DNA from: Yamagishiella unicocca
Taxonomy: Eukaryota > Chlorophyta > Chlorophyceae > Chlamydomonadales > Volvocaceae
Reading direction: 5' to 3'
NCBI GenBank assembly: GCA_003116995.1
Contig: BDSL01000049.1
Span: forward strand, 558,001 to 622,000
DNA length: 64,000 nucleotides
Of this stretch, positions 49,001-57,839 are shown one piece after another. The notes under the pieces were generated by a model. It searched no databases and was not told where the DNA came from. It saw only the letters and a list, made by a program, of their open reading frames with translations. Position numbers and translations under genes: made by a program. Every line of letters begins with the position of its first letter. Position 1 is the stretch's first letter.

Positions 49001-52000
49001 GGGCCGCCGCCGCCGCCATCCGCACCGCAGTACCTGTGTACGTTGTTGGGGGAAGGCATGGGCTGCTTTGGGTCGGGTCGTGCTCAACATGGCGTCTGTG
49101 TCCATGCGTACTACCGGTATACTGAGCCCCCCCACCACTCAGGCTGCAAGCACTTCTCCTCTAGCCTCCTCTAGCTCAAGGTGGACATGCTTATGCCGCT
49201 CTCCAGCGCACCCAGCCGCGCACCTCCTGGTGCCCCTAATGACCACAAGGTGTGCGGGCAAGTTGACACCCAGGGCCAGGGTCGAGGTGGAGCACAGCAC
49301 CTGCCGCGGAAGGTAACGGCGGTCGGGTACGCGGAGGGGCAGGCAGGAGGATGAGAGGGCAGGTACCCATCGGGCACGGTGGCGGGGGTTCAGTAGGCGG
49401 CGGTGGTGTGGAATGAGGCCGAACGAGGCGCAGATGCAAGGGCAGGCTGCTCCCGGCTTGTAGGGGCAAACAAGCAAGGAGAACGCACGGAGCGGTGATG
49501 CCGTGACGCACCTCGCCGGCATGAGGTGATGCCGGTGATGCCGGTGATGTGATGCCGGTGTGCATGCCACCCTTACAGTCCTGCTTCCTCCGTCGGAGAC
49601 TTACCGGCAGGTCTCCCGCAAGGAAGAGTCGCTCCATCACCTCACGCTGCTGGGTTTCCATGGCTGCGTTATGAAACCCCACTCCGGCCAGCAGGCAGGA
49701 CTGCGGGTCGCACAAGCCGGGAGAAAAAGGATGTTCAGGTCCAGAGGAAAGAAGGAAATTGGAGGGTAAGTAAATCAGCACGGATTGGGCCTACCACCAG
49801 GGCGACAGGCTAATACTTCCCCACCACAAACCAGGATTGCCCGTTTGAGCGGTCTGTCCAAGGCAGCCCCTGCCTCGTGCACACCTGCTTCTTACCATCC
49901 TGCTTCTGGGATGGGATCACCACCCGTCCGCAGCAACAGTTTGACCCGAGCAGGACGAACCCACACGGGTCGGACCAAAAGGCCACCCACCAAACGCCCA
50001 CCTACCTGCAGCTGCTTGTTGGCGCCCACCTCCCGCGCCGCCGCCGCCAGCCGGTCAGCATGGGCTGCATCACGGACGTAGCCGGTGCCGCGCTCCGCCT
50101 CTCGTGCCAGGTGGACGGCGGACTCCAGGGTGCCCTTTCGCGAGCTGTGTGCGAGGTGTGCGACCAGATACGCGGGCGGGAGGACAGGCGGGTACTTGGG
50201 CAAACATCCGTGCGTTTCGTGCGCTAGGAATGAACTGAAAGGGCGGCAGGTGAGGCTCCGGTAGACAGAGGGTCGGCGCGGCCCCGATGAGATATCCTCA
50301 CGCACGTGGCGGAACGTCGGGAGGCGCCTCCCCAGCCCGACCCGTTGCGTCGCACCTGCAGAATACGAGCGTGGGCTTGCCGGCGCTGTGCTCTGCCACC
50401 ACACCCGCCAGGAAGCTGTCCAGCCGCCGCTCGAAGAGGAAGTCGTTCTTGGCGGCGGCGTACGTCCGGACCACGGTCCGCAGCCGGACGGGCCGCATCT
50501 CCTCGCCTGTGGGAGCAGGGTTGGAGCTAATACAAGGTGTCTGGGCGCGCTGAGCTGATGGGACAAACGCGCAGCCCGGGTTCTGTGATGCGAAGCGTAC
50601 AGCCCTCATGATGCAAAGAGGGACCGCTTCAGCAGTAGTACCCGTTGCAACCTTGGCGCGCCGGGGTTATGCGCGGCCGTCGTGTCGGGCGAAGCCCGGG
50701 ATCCGCCAGGGACCAGGCGCTAACAGACTGCCCCGGTCCGGAGGTCAGCCACATCGCTGTCGCCCCTGGTTACCAGCGCCCTGACTCCCCTTGCAGCTCC
50801 CCGTGGCGCTGTCCCGCTGTGCCCCGCCGCAAGGCCCTAGCCCTCCAGCACCCACCATAGACTTTGAGCCCCTGGGGCGGCACGCGCAGCCAGCTGGCGA
50901 TGTCGCGCACGTTGGGGATGGTGGCGGATACGGCCACGAAGCGGAGACGGGAGATGGCGTGCTGTAGGTTGAGGGCGGGACACGTGCGTGCGCACGTGAG
51001 GGTGGGCAGGACCGCAGGGGGGAGGGGAGCGTGCTGGGCATGGGCATGGGGAATACCAGTATTCGTACATTTCGTATATGATGGTTTTCGGGTAGAGCGT
51101 CGCAAGAGGTTTCAGAGCAACGCAGGGACGCGCGCCTCTCCCCCCGGCGTCTCCACCCACCTCTCGAAGCTCCGGGAAGGCGGACACCATGGTCAGCCTG
51201 CTCACCACCCCCGCCTCCAGCGCGCTGCCCCGCTCCGCCTCGTGTAACAGGTGCACCTCATCAATCAGGACCAGCCGGATCTGAAGGCGCGGCAGGGCCG
51301 GGGCAAGGTGCGCGGCGGGACGCATATCGCCACGCAAAACGGACAGGCGACGATGGTGGGCAAGCCATGCGCAAAAAAACGAGCATTTCGGAACCCGGCG
51401 CACGAGACGTAAGCCTCACTGCTGCCCTCTGCTCCTACGCTTTCCACCTCCCCAGTCCCTAATGCTTTCCAGTCTGCCGCTGCAGAGTACGACCCACATC
51501 GCTGAGGAAGGTTGCGCTCCGGTTCTTCTCGCTCAGTTTGCGGCTCAGCGAGTCCAGCTTCTCCGGTGTGGTGCACAGCACGTCGGCGCTCTCCAGTTCA
51601 GCTGCGTCGGGCTCTGAGTCGCCGCTCAACTCCACGACGGACAGACCCAGTTGGCCGCCAAACCTAAAGGCGGAGGGAGCAGGAAAGGGATCCGTTGCCA
51701 AGCTCGGCGGGTGCGAGTACCCTAGGCATTTATTATGAGTCTCCTAGGAATCCGAGATAAGCACCTAATTCTTATGCATCTCCTAGGAATTCCGAGATAA
51801 GCACCTGTACCAACACCGCCAGGTTGTTCGCGCACCTGGCCTGCCAGTCCTTGCACTTCTCCTGCACCAGCGCCCGCAGTGGCGCCACGTACACTGCTTT
51901 GTTGGTGCCCTGCAGCGGCCGAAGTCCCCTGCCCGTGCCGCCTCCTCCGGCCTCCGGCTCCAGGTGGCCGGTCAGCAGCCGCAACAGAGCGAGCTCCATG

Positions 52001-53404
52001 ACACCCGTCTTGCCGGACCCGGTCGGCGCCGAAACCACCTGGATGTGAGATTGCACACGGCGATGTGGGTTTGACGGGAAGCGACAGGATTGGGTGCCGA
52101 TAGATCTTTAAAAAGCAGCAGTGACGACGTGGCAGGATAGCGGACTGTTGGGTAATAAATGGAGACTGGAGGAAAGGTTGCAAGGTGGCCCCGACGGAGG
52201 GCTGTGCAGTTAAGCTTCGCCGCAGGCCGACCCTGGTTTAGAGGCCTTCAAATGCTTGGGTAAGTAAAATGACTCCCGGGCTGTCGAACAGCCCCAAATC
52301 CCGAACCGGAAACGGCCCAAATCCCGTATCGGGCCTCACCATGTTCATATCCGAGCCGTACGCCTGCTGAAAGCATTCGGACTGGACGGGATTGAAATAC
52401 CTGCATGTACATTGCGGCGTGAGGCGCAGCAGAGGCAGGCGGATGGCCTCTGGGGCTGCCGCAGAAGCTACCATGCCAACATATGTTGGGCTAATGAAAC
52501 CGATACAGCAGACTTGCAAGAACGAACCGCACCTGTAGTTTGGGAAGAGACGCTGGAATGGCGCGGGCAGGTCTCGCACCGCCACAAGCCGGTCCGTGTC
52601 ATGTTGCAGCTGTTGCTGCGACGGGTGATCAACGGGTGGGGGAGCGTCGCCCGCCCGCATGGGCCCCCCAGCCTGTGCTTCCCCCGCCAGCCCCAGCGTT
52701 AGCTCTATGCCGAAGAGGTCGCCCGTTGGATGCTGTTCCTGCGTAAGAAAAGGCCGCTGCTGAGATCCCACCACGTTTGGCTGCTGGGTCGGCTGTACGG
52801 AAGCGTGACCAGCTTCGGGCAGGAAGGTGCGGTCCACCTGCTGATGGTGGTATTGGGTTAAACCGCGATTCACTCCTTCGCCTGTTGCAGCAGGTTGGAA
52901 TGTCTGCTGGCTACCGGCGATGTAATGATATCCTTCATAGCCGCCCTGGTCGCCGCTACGACTGCTCCAGCCGAAGGGCGACGTGGATGCATATTGATGT
53001 GGGTCGCCTCCAGACGAGTCGTAGAGCCTGTGATGAGACACCGCCATCACTTCGGCGTCGTCTTGATGCCAGCCAGCGCCGCCTTCGGCGCATAAGCTAC
53101 CGTTGCTACCGTTTGTCTCGTTATGTGAGCCCGTCGCACCGGAGAGTCCGGTCCGGACGGTCGAATGGTTGTTATGGACGGCCTGGTATGGTACTGGAAG
53201 GCATGCGTTATTGTGCCAAGAGGCCGCGACACTTTGTTGCCGGGACAATGGCCTGCCGCTAGTTGCAGATGTGGGTTGACGCTGCGACTGTTGCTGTTGT
53301 GAAGGTACCGTATGATCCCAGACGACATAAGGCTTCTGACCGTTGTTAAACATTAGTGCTTGCGCAGCGACGCTCAGCCAGCCGCAGCCCTTGATATCCT
53401 TCAA
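31049..53404 (-). CDS. MER3: MER3/HFM1 meiotic DNA helicase (Ski2-like, with Sec63 domain)
   Basis: ATP-dependent 3'-5' DNA helicase that stabilises strand-exchange intermediates and promotes class I crossovers in meiosis. Minus-strand exons: 53404-52533, 52400-52340, 52038-51836, 51663-51498, 51280-51161, 50961-50856, 50506-50356, 50144-50006, 49700-49605, 49300-49224, 49033-48940, 48685-48617, 48251-48090, 47795-47664, 47329-47228, 47063-46984, 36816-36648, 36346-36237, 36070-35977, 35754-35619, 35336-35213, 34892-34730, 34438-31049; every junction is in phase (2,271 aa). A Gln/Ser/Gly-rich N-terminus precedes LPAPFQRLFPNYRYFNPVQ. Motifs: Walker A APTGSGKT (residues 315-322), TPEKLDS, DEVH box (441-444), SATIPN, RPVRLRTVV, motif V STLALGVNLPA and motif VI GRAGRP (698-703). 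The winged-helix/Sec63/HhH part (about 850-1142) includes LPDIGRLLAQRLAAAGLGGLRQL and VERMCGLDLHASLRL. Residues from about 1190 are a low-complexity tail of roughly 1,080 residues, absent from the about 1,130-aa plant MER3. Intron 16 is 10,167 bp and holds a LINE. Confidence 0.93.
36817..38098. other. MER3 intron 16, segment 3' of the LINE coding region
   Basis: On the minus strand this holds the LINE 3' UTR/tail and then old intron sequence. Around 37738-37785 there are imperfect tandem copies of CGGGAGTTGTCGGTTGGCT. A GA-microsatellite joined to ACCGCGTTACAG follows (37786-37810); its exact reverse complement recurs at 45797-45821 on the other side of the LINE. No terminal poly(A) tract typical of a LINE was seen, so the element's 3' boundary is not fixed. 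Confidence 0.55.
38099..43429 (-). CDS. LINE ORF2: endonuclease-reverse transcriptase polyprotein
   Basis: 1,776 residues. The N-terminal endonuclease/exonuclease/phosphatase domain (about 15-380) has VGSHNLGG, VVCIQETHLS, HVLAGDFNFV and GSPSDHRVP, carrying the Asn, Glu, Asp/Asn and Asp-His of an AP-type nuclease. An Ala/Pro-rich stretch interrupts it near residues 130-230. The reverse transcriptase (about 560-930) shows LEQSAFLPGRSIG, FLDFAKAYDTIDR, GVRQGCPLAPLLY and the catalytic FADD (near residue 861; YADD in many elements). A second Ala/Pro/Val-rich block of roughly 250 residues follows (plus coordinates about 39960-40720). The C-terminal part has a zf-RVT knuckle (CACGCYPAAAG, then HHFWSC). 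This protein nicks target DNA and primes cDNA synthesis from it. No frameshift or stop is present. Confidence 0.95.
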   Translation of the reverse strand: MPARGGRSAPRPCRPLRVGSHNLGGVRSGAAAPKLHAALLLWAQLRLDVVCIQETHLSTFGDRGLFERRLHAAAGHLHVAPWRVVSFRNATLADPCAGVAILVRSDLIASGRLVAAASPLLPGLAGDQPAVAASSPPSRSLSPPPRSPSPGPAADAGPSAAAVSVAAASGVAASVAAAAAAAAVAATAAAVASAATAPRGGDAAAPPPAAAALEGVGLAAADQPPAVPAASSSAAGRLATYSFTWLGHRLHLTNVYLPASSSASRAAFLQQHLAPVLATSTPGQHVLAGDFNFVAGPWDSSAGSARVVRDRPAARVLATVGPSLADVHRERFPTSTDYTHLYSAPSPGGSRIDRIYVSRCLLPFVAGSAIELGSPSDHRVPCIQLLPRVPASRGPGLRRTRMAFSGHRDLKDQLQAWLDAAFAAMPAEGAHAALLAWWPGFKRRLAAVAAILNRTARSRRLASGAQVEAARAALRAAHLAAATPSAAPEAVGGVVAAQAALAVALRVAAAGEAARVRVAWVREGERPCPALTAMIHPPRSSQDITALRDAAGRLVTDPRQLPNVVASFWERISCLPSGLDSADQQAVLAAVDAHSTPISPDLRPELGSIAVSAAEVARALQQAKPGTSPGWDGIPVDLLRTYSGCFVPALARLFTAIGHLRAVPTGFLKGVISVLYKGHDADRAAAGAYRPITLLCTDYRILAKVLANRLSPGLSAAIPLEQSAFLPGRSIGANTRFLRCLPPLLHQQQRSALIAFLDFAKAYDTIDRSFLFAVMERMGVGAGFLGWTQLLLGRTVAMASVNGYISRSVPIRAGVRQGCPLAPLLYLFVAHALLCWLKRHGVGVPLAPADPASLVTGVQFADDAQVALPDAAAVPPFIALMAAFARASGQHLNPSKVELLWAGRQVAPAPAAPAAVLAAAVAAVAAPAAAWTAAGGAVASPAAPSAATAEAPVEAAPAGAGAAAVPPDAPAAAAAAAAPVAAALAAAAAAPQAAAAPAAAAAVAPAAAVLVAVAAEALATAGSAAAGSPPGAAAGAAATTVLTTAALAAAGAAAASPTPPDAPAVAAVTAAPTAPAAPAAPAVPAAPAGAASSPVARHPPRLARPPGLARRGRRRRGRGAAAVVVVGALAAAAGALAAPGPSTSPSLAATAPGVPRPSPSPPPPALAGLRIVSAAVALGIPFTNPPAAPVLDWASRMSEARRRLQKISRMALSMFGRATAAAAYALHMATYHMEHSGLPPAEVLAGIMALVAKLVDRELGPDDAQRRFTGVPLRLLSGHPTIGGFGVLPLRLHVLSRHAKWSLTVARSALQPPAARAPWIRIAVSFLSTLHPAFRPLAVTTARPDGPWLGAPFSLPPDIHRLATSLGHLPPLSDVADPPLEPGVWCFNAPLWGNPLLPNAGAPGRRPGLEAIHGPLTMCRRLLTVGDAVRVQDAMTAFEVERAHALATTPGMAIFSRLAERWTTLVRHELAPSELAMGALQDRIAARAAVAALLSDISPAWLAAARLAPDGPAPPSPDEVDALLLARLGWRLGVDAVLPLTSFTVKLGTLLQAAELERPRQACHAAYVREALGLSPAVAATPEAALVALRAVWRRLWKRLKWEPRWKEVLWRLAVDGVPMPGSSHLPLVPPEPCACGCYPAAAGVAESPRLHHFWSCPLVRPLWDELEVCCGCGVTREHVWLCVSPDPTTVLQCVWDVVALAALNAMEWARRYIHSHRLPGPTLPAAMRSGLLAKFWALLRDFAGLGLPRKDWGDVGVDHPFLFVTGGRLMCAVPP
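43435..45114 (-). CDS. LINE ORF1 (nucleic-acid-binding Gag-like protein)
   Basis: 559 residues, ending five bases before ORF2, so ORF2 may be translated by reinitiation. The N-terminal 200 residues look globular (for example RGFNAAYTFQFGAG and AVLAFLRLVYGPQLGPQVLE). The rest is Pro/Ala/Arg-rich and likely disordered and RNA-binding. The C-terminus is three near-identical copies of a 20-odd-residue unit containing PLLLLPPPPVGGGDGPS (plus 43436-43610). No CCHC zinc knuckle was seen. By position and context this is the LINE ORF1/RNP protein; the sequence itself resembles no family I can name. Confidence 0.85.
   Translation of the reverse strand: MAVAPRGPRVVAPRRVVSLAEARPVFDAHSVLRARGFNAAYTFQFGAGTRAPHALAAVRAAAPMLRDFFRTKLPVGLQSAAHVGLGPVIPSKVAEAGAPLGVELQVWLSASALAALGSRLPPSAVALASVPTQLLGQPGDPPLVAGLRSVDVTATEAVVAGLPPSVAGCGDFEAVLAFLRLVYGPQLGPQVLEVLGVTDGSVSLLVQRRHSLPPVQPATVPLMDGRVWDGQLSLAHRPRSLPPEYPVLRPPLPTAPAWAPPVPVGDPPPRSPPPPAVGAPVSMPETAGGVLPTPTAEARGAPSVPAVRVGVAPVVAAARVPPPPVLAAVAGAPGAPSAAVAPVVSQAGARAARAAGAAARAATRAAPVAAAEREVVVRALVARIVARVAAPPPGLSGGAAAALGSVARLLGRATSPRGGPCGPAARSSGRTPSAPRGSRSPAARRPGGGSPPQRGVSPPRGRPPAPALERRARRDRMEVDVSSVLGRRGRSGSPLSVRRKPALPSPLLLLPPPPVGSGDGPSPLLLLPPPPVGGGDGPSPLLLLPPPPVGGGGGPSPAQ
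45316..45518 (-). mobile_element. tRNA-derived SINE-like unit, copy 1
   Basis: A 203-bp unit repeated head to tail at 45519-45719. On the minus strand it begins with a tRNA-like head (GGTGGGTAGCTTAGCTGCTA) carrying a box A-like TAGCTTAGCTG and a box B-like GAGTTCAAGTCC, followed by unrelated sequence ending AACCCAACAAATTTT. The T-arm does not pair perfectly, so this is tRNA-derived rather than a functional tRNA. Confidence 0.65.
45519..45719 (-). mobile_element. tRNA-derived SINE-like unit, copy 2
   Basis: Virtually identical to copy 1 (45316-45518) and directly abutting it at the AAAATTTGTTGGG junction. The tandem arrangement next to the LINE 5' end suggests either a tandem duplication or a dimeric insertion. 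Confidence 0.65.
45819..45890 (+). tRNA. tRNA-like sequence, anticodon CAT (Met), acceptor stem damaged
   Basis: Body identical to the tRNA at 46655-46726 except for the anticodon (CAT at 45851-45853) and the first two acceptor bases, which are replaced by a CT microsatellite, so positions 1-2 no longer pair. D, anticodon and T arms are intact (GAGTTCAATCCTC box B). No T-run terminator follows. Probably a pseudogene or SINE-related copy. Confidence 0.5.
46041..46410. repeat. 185-bp near-perfect tandem duplication in MER3 intron 16
   Basis: Units 46041-46225 and 46226-46410 are almost identical (CCATGATATATAG against CCATGACATATAG near the start). The near-identity implies a recent event. The unit encodes nothing recognisable. 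Confidence 0.9.
46655..46726 (+). tRNA. tRNA-Thr (anticodon CGT), full cloverleaf
   Basis: 72 bases that fold completely: acceptor GCCTCTT with AGGGGGC (two G-T pairs), D-stem GCTT/GAGC, anticodon stem TTCCC/GGGAA with loop TTCGTAA (anticodon CGT at 46687-46689, ACG codon), and T-stem CTGAG/CTCAG. No CCA is encoded, as expected in eukaryotes. It lies antisense in MER3 intron 16. No TTTT terminator follows within about 60 bases, which is odd for a Pol III gene. Confidence 0.72.
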
Positions 53405-54238
53405 ATGCCGACCAAAATGGTGGATCGATTGGGGCTAATGGCACACAATGCGTCATGAGCGCAGCTTCCCATACATGGGATTTTTTCCTGGTATGCTCGC
53501 ACCTTGTATTGGTGTCCGGAAGTTTGGTCAAGGTCGATATCGCCACGGCGTCGCCGGAAGAGGGTCGCTGTATATCCCGGCCTAGGCACACGTACTTCAT
53601 ATATATGCCATATTAAGTGCGGACACGGATGCTAGCGTCGATGAGCTCCTCAGTAGAATTGCTGTCTATGCGTCGAGAAGAGTGCGACAGACAGGTAACG
53701 CTTGGCGAATACTGAAAAAGACTGAGCATTAATAAATATATCATCGACCGGCAGACCCAATTAAGATCAGGACACCGGCTCGTCCGCGCTCTTTCGTAAT
53801 CCGGTCTCGGAGCATCTGCGCCAAACAATCCAAGCACCTATCCCCGTAGAAGTCCTTGTTCCATGTCAACCTTCATCTTCGAGCATACGGCCCTATGAAC
53901 GCACCCATCATGCAGGCCTGACGCATTGGTATGACGCATCGGCCTGACGCATCGGCCCCACGCAACCGCACCAAGGTCGTCAGCATCCATTCCCTGCGAC
54001 GTCTACGTATGACGCTCATACCGCCCTTACAATCTCTTCACCCAGAGCTCCCGAGTTTACTACCACGATCCACGATCCAATTCATCGATCCCCAGTCGTC
54101 CCACCAACCCTCTCTTGCCCCTTGCCTGCTTTGCCGTTGACTCGCGCACGCGCCACCTTGACCACCGCACCCATCCACCCGCCTGCCACTACCAAGCACA
54201 CAGCATCCGCGCGCCCAGCTTTCCTTCTAGCGACCCCA
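53405..54238. other. Intergenic: MER3 promoter and ankyrin-DHHC 3' UTR
   Basis: Both flanking genes run on the minus strand. A TTACA (TGTAA on the gene strand) at 54027-54031, about 208 bases past the ankyrin-DHHC stop, is a good poly(A) signal candidate. The remaining approximately 600 bases should include the MER3 promoter; no TATA box was assigned. Confidence 0.55.
54027..54031 (-). terminator. Candidate poly(A) signal TGTAA for the ankyrin-DHHC gene
   Basis: TTACA on the plus strand, about 208 bases downstream of the stop codon at 54239-54241. Confidence 0.5.
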
Positions 54239-56465
54239 TCAATGACACGACTTGCAGCCACCTATCCCGCACGCCGCTGCCGCCTGCTGCTCCTTCGACA
54301 GGAACACGGGCGCCATCGGCGCGGCGTCTGGCGCGCAGGCTTCCCGGCAGTTCGCCACGCAACCATGGCTGAACGGGTTCACGAAGCCATGCCCATCAGT
54401 GGTCTGGAGGTAGCGGTAGCGGTGCCAGTTGGCGAGCTCGTTGGTCGTCACGTTGCGCGCAACCTGCGACGCCTGAGCGATTGCGAGCGCCGCCACGCTA
54501 AGACCCACAAACACGTCCACCACTTCGAACACGATCATCCACACCAGGTGGTCGGGGCGCCAGAGGTGCGCGTTGAGTCGGCGGTTGATCTGGATGATGC
54601 CCACCACGGCAGATGTGACCATGGCGTACAGGGCCATCCACAGGAACAGCAAGAAGAGGTGGCGGTTGCCCTTGCCGATGGCGTTGCCCACCCAGGGGCA
54701 GAAGTGGTCGAACACCTGCACACGCAAAACAAGTTGCTTGGTATATCCGGTAGGTTCTGGGCAAGGAAGGTGCAAGGTTGAGACCGAGCGCCAAGGCGTT
54801 TTGCAAATTGTGGGTTGCGAACGTCGCTCCCCTTTGGGCCAAGCCATGCAGCAACAGCACGGTTGCGAGGGCGCAGTGCGGCCAGCAGCCCGTGTTCCGC
54901 CTTCTGTTGCGCATAGTCCTTCTCATCGCAGCAAGTAACAGCACTATCCGCTACAACCTTTGGCTATGCTGTAGTCCAATATGCGAGCACCAGAGGCATC
55001 GGCATCGGTGGCATCGGTGGCGCGCGCCGGTTTCCCATCTGCAAAATCCCATGAGCATGCAGTGCGCCCTATATTGCACAGATTGCTGCCAGCCAACGGC
55101 ACCTCGCGCGCACGTCCCCAGGCCCCCCAAGACATAATCCCTGTCGTGATCCTCTCCCCCCAGAAACCGAGCCGGCCAATGTCCCACCTCAATGCATCGA
55201 TTCGTGATTGAGCAGTGCTTGGCTCGGAGCGGCCGCACGATGCGGCACGTGACGCAAAGCTGCTGCCAGTTGCCTGCCCACAGCGCCGGCGAGTCCAGCA
55301 ACTTGGCATGTCCATATTTGACTTCGCGAGCTCCGGTGCCGCTGCTTCCGTTGCTGCCGCCGCCCCCGCCGCCACCATTTCCAACGCTGCGCTGCACAGC
55401 AGCGCTGCTGCTTCCGGCGCCGCCCACAAGAGGTGCCTGGACATCATTCCCCGGACCGCCACCATTGCTACCATTGCTGTTGTCACGCTTGTTGTACGTC
55501 TCCCAGCCGGTGGGAATGACTCCCGGGTCGCTGGTGGTGACGCGATAGAGCACCATCAGCGCCAAGGACGCCGACACGATGACGCTCCAACCCCAGAACC
55601 GCAAGGCCGGCCCCATCGAGGCGTCCATTACCTTGTACATGAACATGCTGACGAGGCCGATTATTAGGGCCCAGATGAACGGGCACAGCTGCGTTGAAGT
55701 GAGCCAAGACAGGCGTCCGTGCTTCCCGAACCAGCCGCCGGATACGCCGCTTCCGGGCTCATGCTTGGCCTTGTACTCGGCCAGGTGGAGGCCAAGGTAG
55801 CGATGGCCCTTGTCGATGGCGAGCTGTGCGGGCGTGCTGCCCGTCACGTCTGTGTAGGTGAGCACACAGGCTGAGCCGCCCTGCAGCAACACTGTGCAGG
55901 CCTCGCCATTGCCCTTAATGGCTGCCCAGTGGAGCGGCGTGCAGCCTTCCTTGTCGGCCAGGGTGTAGCGTGCGTCGAGGACCAGCAGCAGGCGGATCGT
56001 GTCGTGGTAGCCCTTGTACGCCGCCCAGTGCAGCGACGTACGCCCATCATTGTCTGGGGAGTCGACGTCGGCGTTCCAGCGCAGCGCCATGTGGTACAGC
56101 ACAGCTGTCTGACCGTACTGAGCGGCGACGTGCGAAACCGTGTATCCGCGATTGTCACGCAATTCCCAATCGGCGCCATGCCGCAACAACGCTTCGATTA
56201 CCGGAAGGCTGCCGCGTACAGCGGCCCAGTGAAGAGCCGTCTGCCCGGTGTGGTCGATGGCGTTGACGTTAGCGCCATGCTGTAAAAGGTAGGTGCTCTC
56301 TGGCACACGATTGTTGAGCGCGGCCCATTGTAGCGGATAGTATCCGTTCTCGTCCGGTTTGTTTACGCTGGACGGATCCGCGTCCACAAACTGACGAAGC
56401 TTGTCAAAATCTCCATATGCACATGCCTTACTGAGCGTGTCCACTGCGTCACGAGGCTGCTGCAT
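54239..56465 (-). CDS. Ankyrin-repeat DHHC-type protein S-acyltransferase (TIP1/zDHHC17/Akr1-like), DHFC variant
   Basis: Two exons (56465-55188 and 54715-54239), 584 aa. Integral membrane enzyme, probably Golgi or endomembrane, that attaches palmitate to cysteines of client proteins. About six ankyrin repeats fill residues 1-235 (GYYPLQWAALNNR, GQTALHWAAVRG, GRTSLHWAAYKG, GCTPLHWAAIKG). Two transmembrane segments come next (FIWALIIGLVSMFMY, then VIVSASLALMVLY), then DPGVIP and a Gly/Asn/Ser linker. In the DHHC domain the first zinc site is complete (C404, C407, H417, C424), and the catalytic Asp-His-Cys is present as D429-H430-F431-C432. The second site has lost three of four ligands. TM3-4 and the TTxE motif (VTTNELANWHRYR) follow. 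The intron lies between CIE and VFDHF. Confidence 0.95.
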
Positions 56466-57839
56466 GGTGAGCGACAGCGCGCGAAGAGGCGCCCGCGCCG
56501 GCCCGGCAGCAGGGGCGCCTCAGATGCAATAAAGAAACGCTGTAGGAATGTTATGTGTTGGCCGCTGTCAGGACTGCCTCAGCCCCGGTCCAAAGCTGCG
56601 CTCGACGAAAGATCGAAGGTGTTTCGAAGTCTTGAACAGGACGAATTCTGTGCTACCCCGCAGAAAGGATCTAGGCTTAATGAAATGCACTCGCAGCGAC
56701 TTTGTGGAATTTAAAACAAAGCAGCCCGTAAGCCAAGCATTTCAAACCGAAAAATGCTTTCGAACAAGGTAGGGCAGTTGAAGCAGTCCTTGGACAGACA
56801 GCCACTACTACATGAGCGTCCTAAACTTCTGAACGTTCGGGGTTCCTTGTACGACAGAACGGCTGGAGGAAGCTGGATAATGGTCGCGCAGCCTTCTAAA
56901 TATGAATGACGACTTAACAAACTCCATCCATGCTGAGCGCACTCGTTTGAGTTGACGGGTTTGAATGCTGAGCGCATTCGCATATGTTGACGGGGTTTAA
57001 GGTCCCGGGCACCCGGGCGGGGTCCTGGCATACCATGCGGACCTGACGCACACAGCAGCCAGGAAAATGCATCCCATAATGTTTGATAGGATGTTCGATG
57101 CGCGACGGGTCTAGGGGAAAGGGCAGCAATCCCATTAATGTGCGAGGCACGGTGGGGGGCTCCGGGGACAAGTACACTGGCGTTGAGCAGCCAGTCAACG
57201 CCGCCTAGCCTCCATGCTTGCACCTCTCCCCATCGAGGGACTCTGATGCAACAGCCTGCAGCGCCTCGCAACCTGCAGGCGCAGCACCTTGAGCCTGGGA
57301 GCGGCACGATCCAACAGGCCCATCTGACCGTGTAGGCAAGCAAACTCGGAAAGGGCACCTGCTCCCAAGCCGCAAATGATGCAGCCTTCCTCCACCAAGG
57401 CAACAGTGAGGGCTTACGCCCTTCCTGCTCCGTCGCGAACGCGCAGTCATGCCTCCACGTAGCTTTCCAATGCACTTCCCGCTCATCCCACGGCTGTAGT
57501 AGTAGCCCTGTGTTGCGACCCTTTGCGACTCCCGACTCGTTCGCTTCGCTGCGAAGTGCATCACCCGCCACGTGCTCTAGGACTCCTTCTTCCCCTGCCC
57601 AATGTCGCATGGTAGGCTCGTCGAGCTCATAGCCGAATGACTAACAACCGGCATACTTCTCACAGTCCAAGTCACTTGGACTGTTAGAAGCTCTGCCACA
57701 AATAGACGACCCTAACAAGCCTTCCCACAGCGGCGATAACTGGAACTGTGGCGCGCCGTCTTCCGCATCATACTCCTCAGCAGCAGCAATACCTCGCGCG
57801 AGCTGTCCCTCCGCCACAGCTACGCGCTTCCACAGCGCC
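56466..57839. other. Divergent intergenic region between ankyrin-DHHC (-) and Kelch (+) genes
   Basis: Should contain both 5' UTRs and promoters. A 299-codon minus-strand frame (56711-57610) is open, but its translation (rich in Trp, Cys and Arg, without repeats or motifs) looks like nothing I know; I do not call it a gene. A pair of GTTGACGGG/TTTGAATGCTGAGCGCA-type short repeats occurs at 56930-57000. Confidence 0.5.

Noticed and set aside
56711..57610. 299-codon minus-strand open frame between the ankyrin-DHHC and Kelch genes
   Set aside because: No motif, no repeat, no recognisable family and atypical composition; open frames of this size occur by chance in GC-rich DNA. Kept as a note only.
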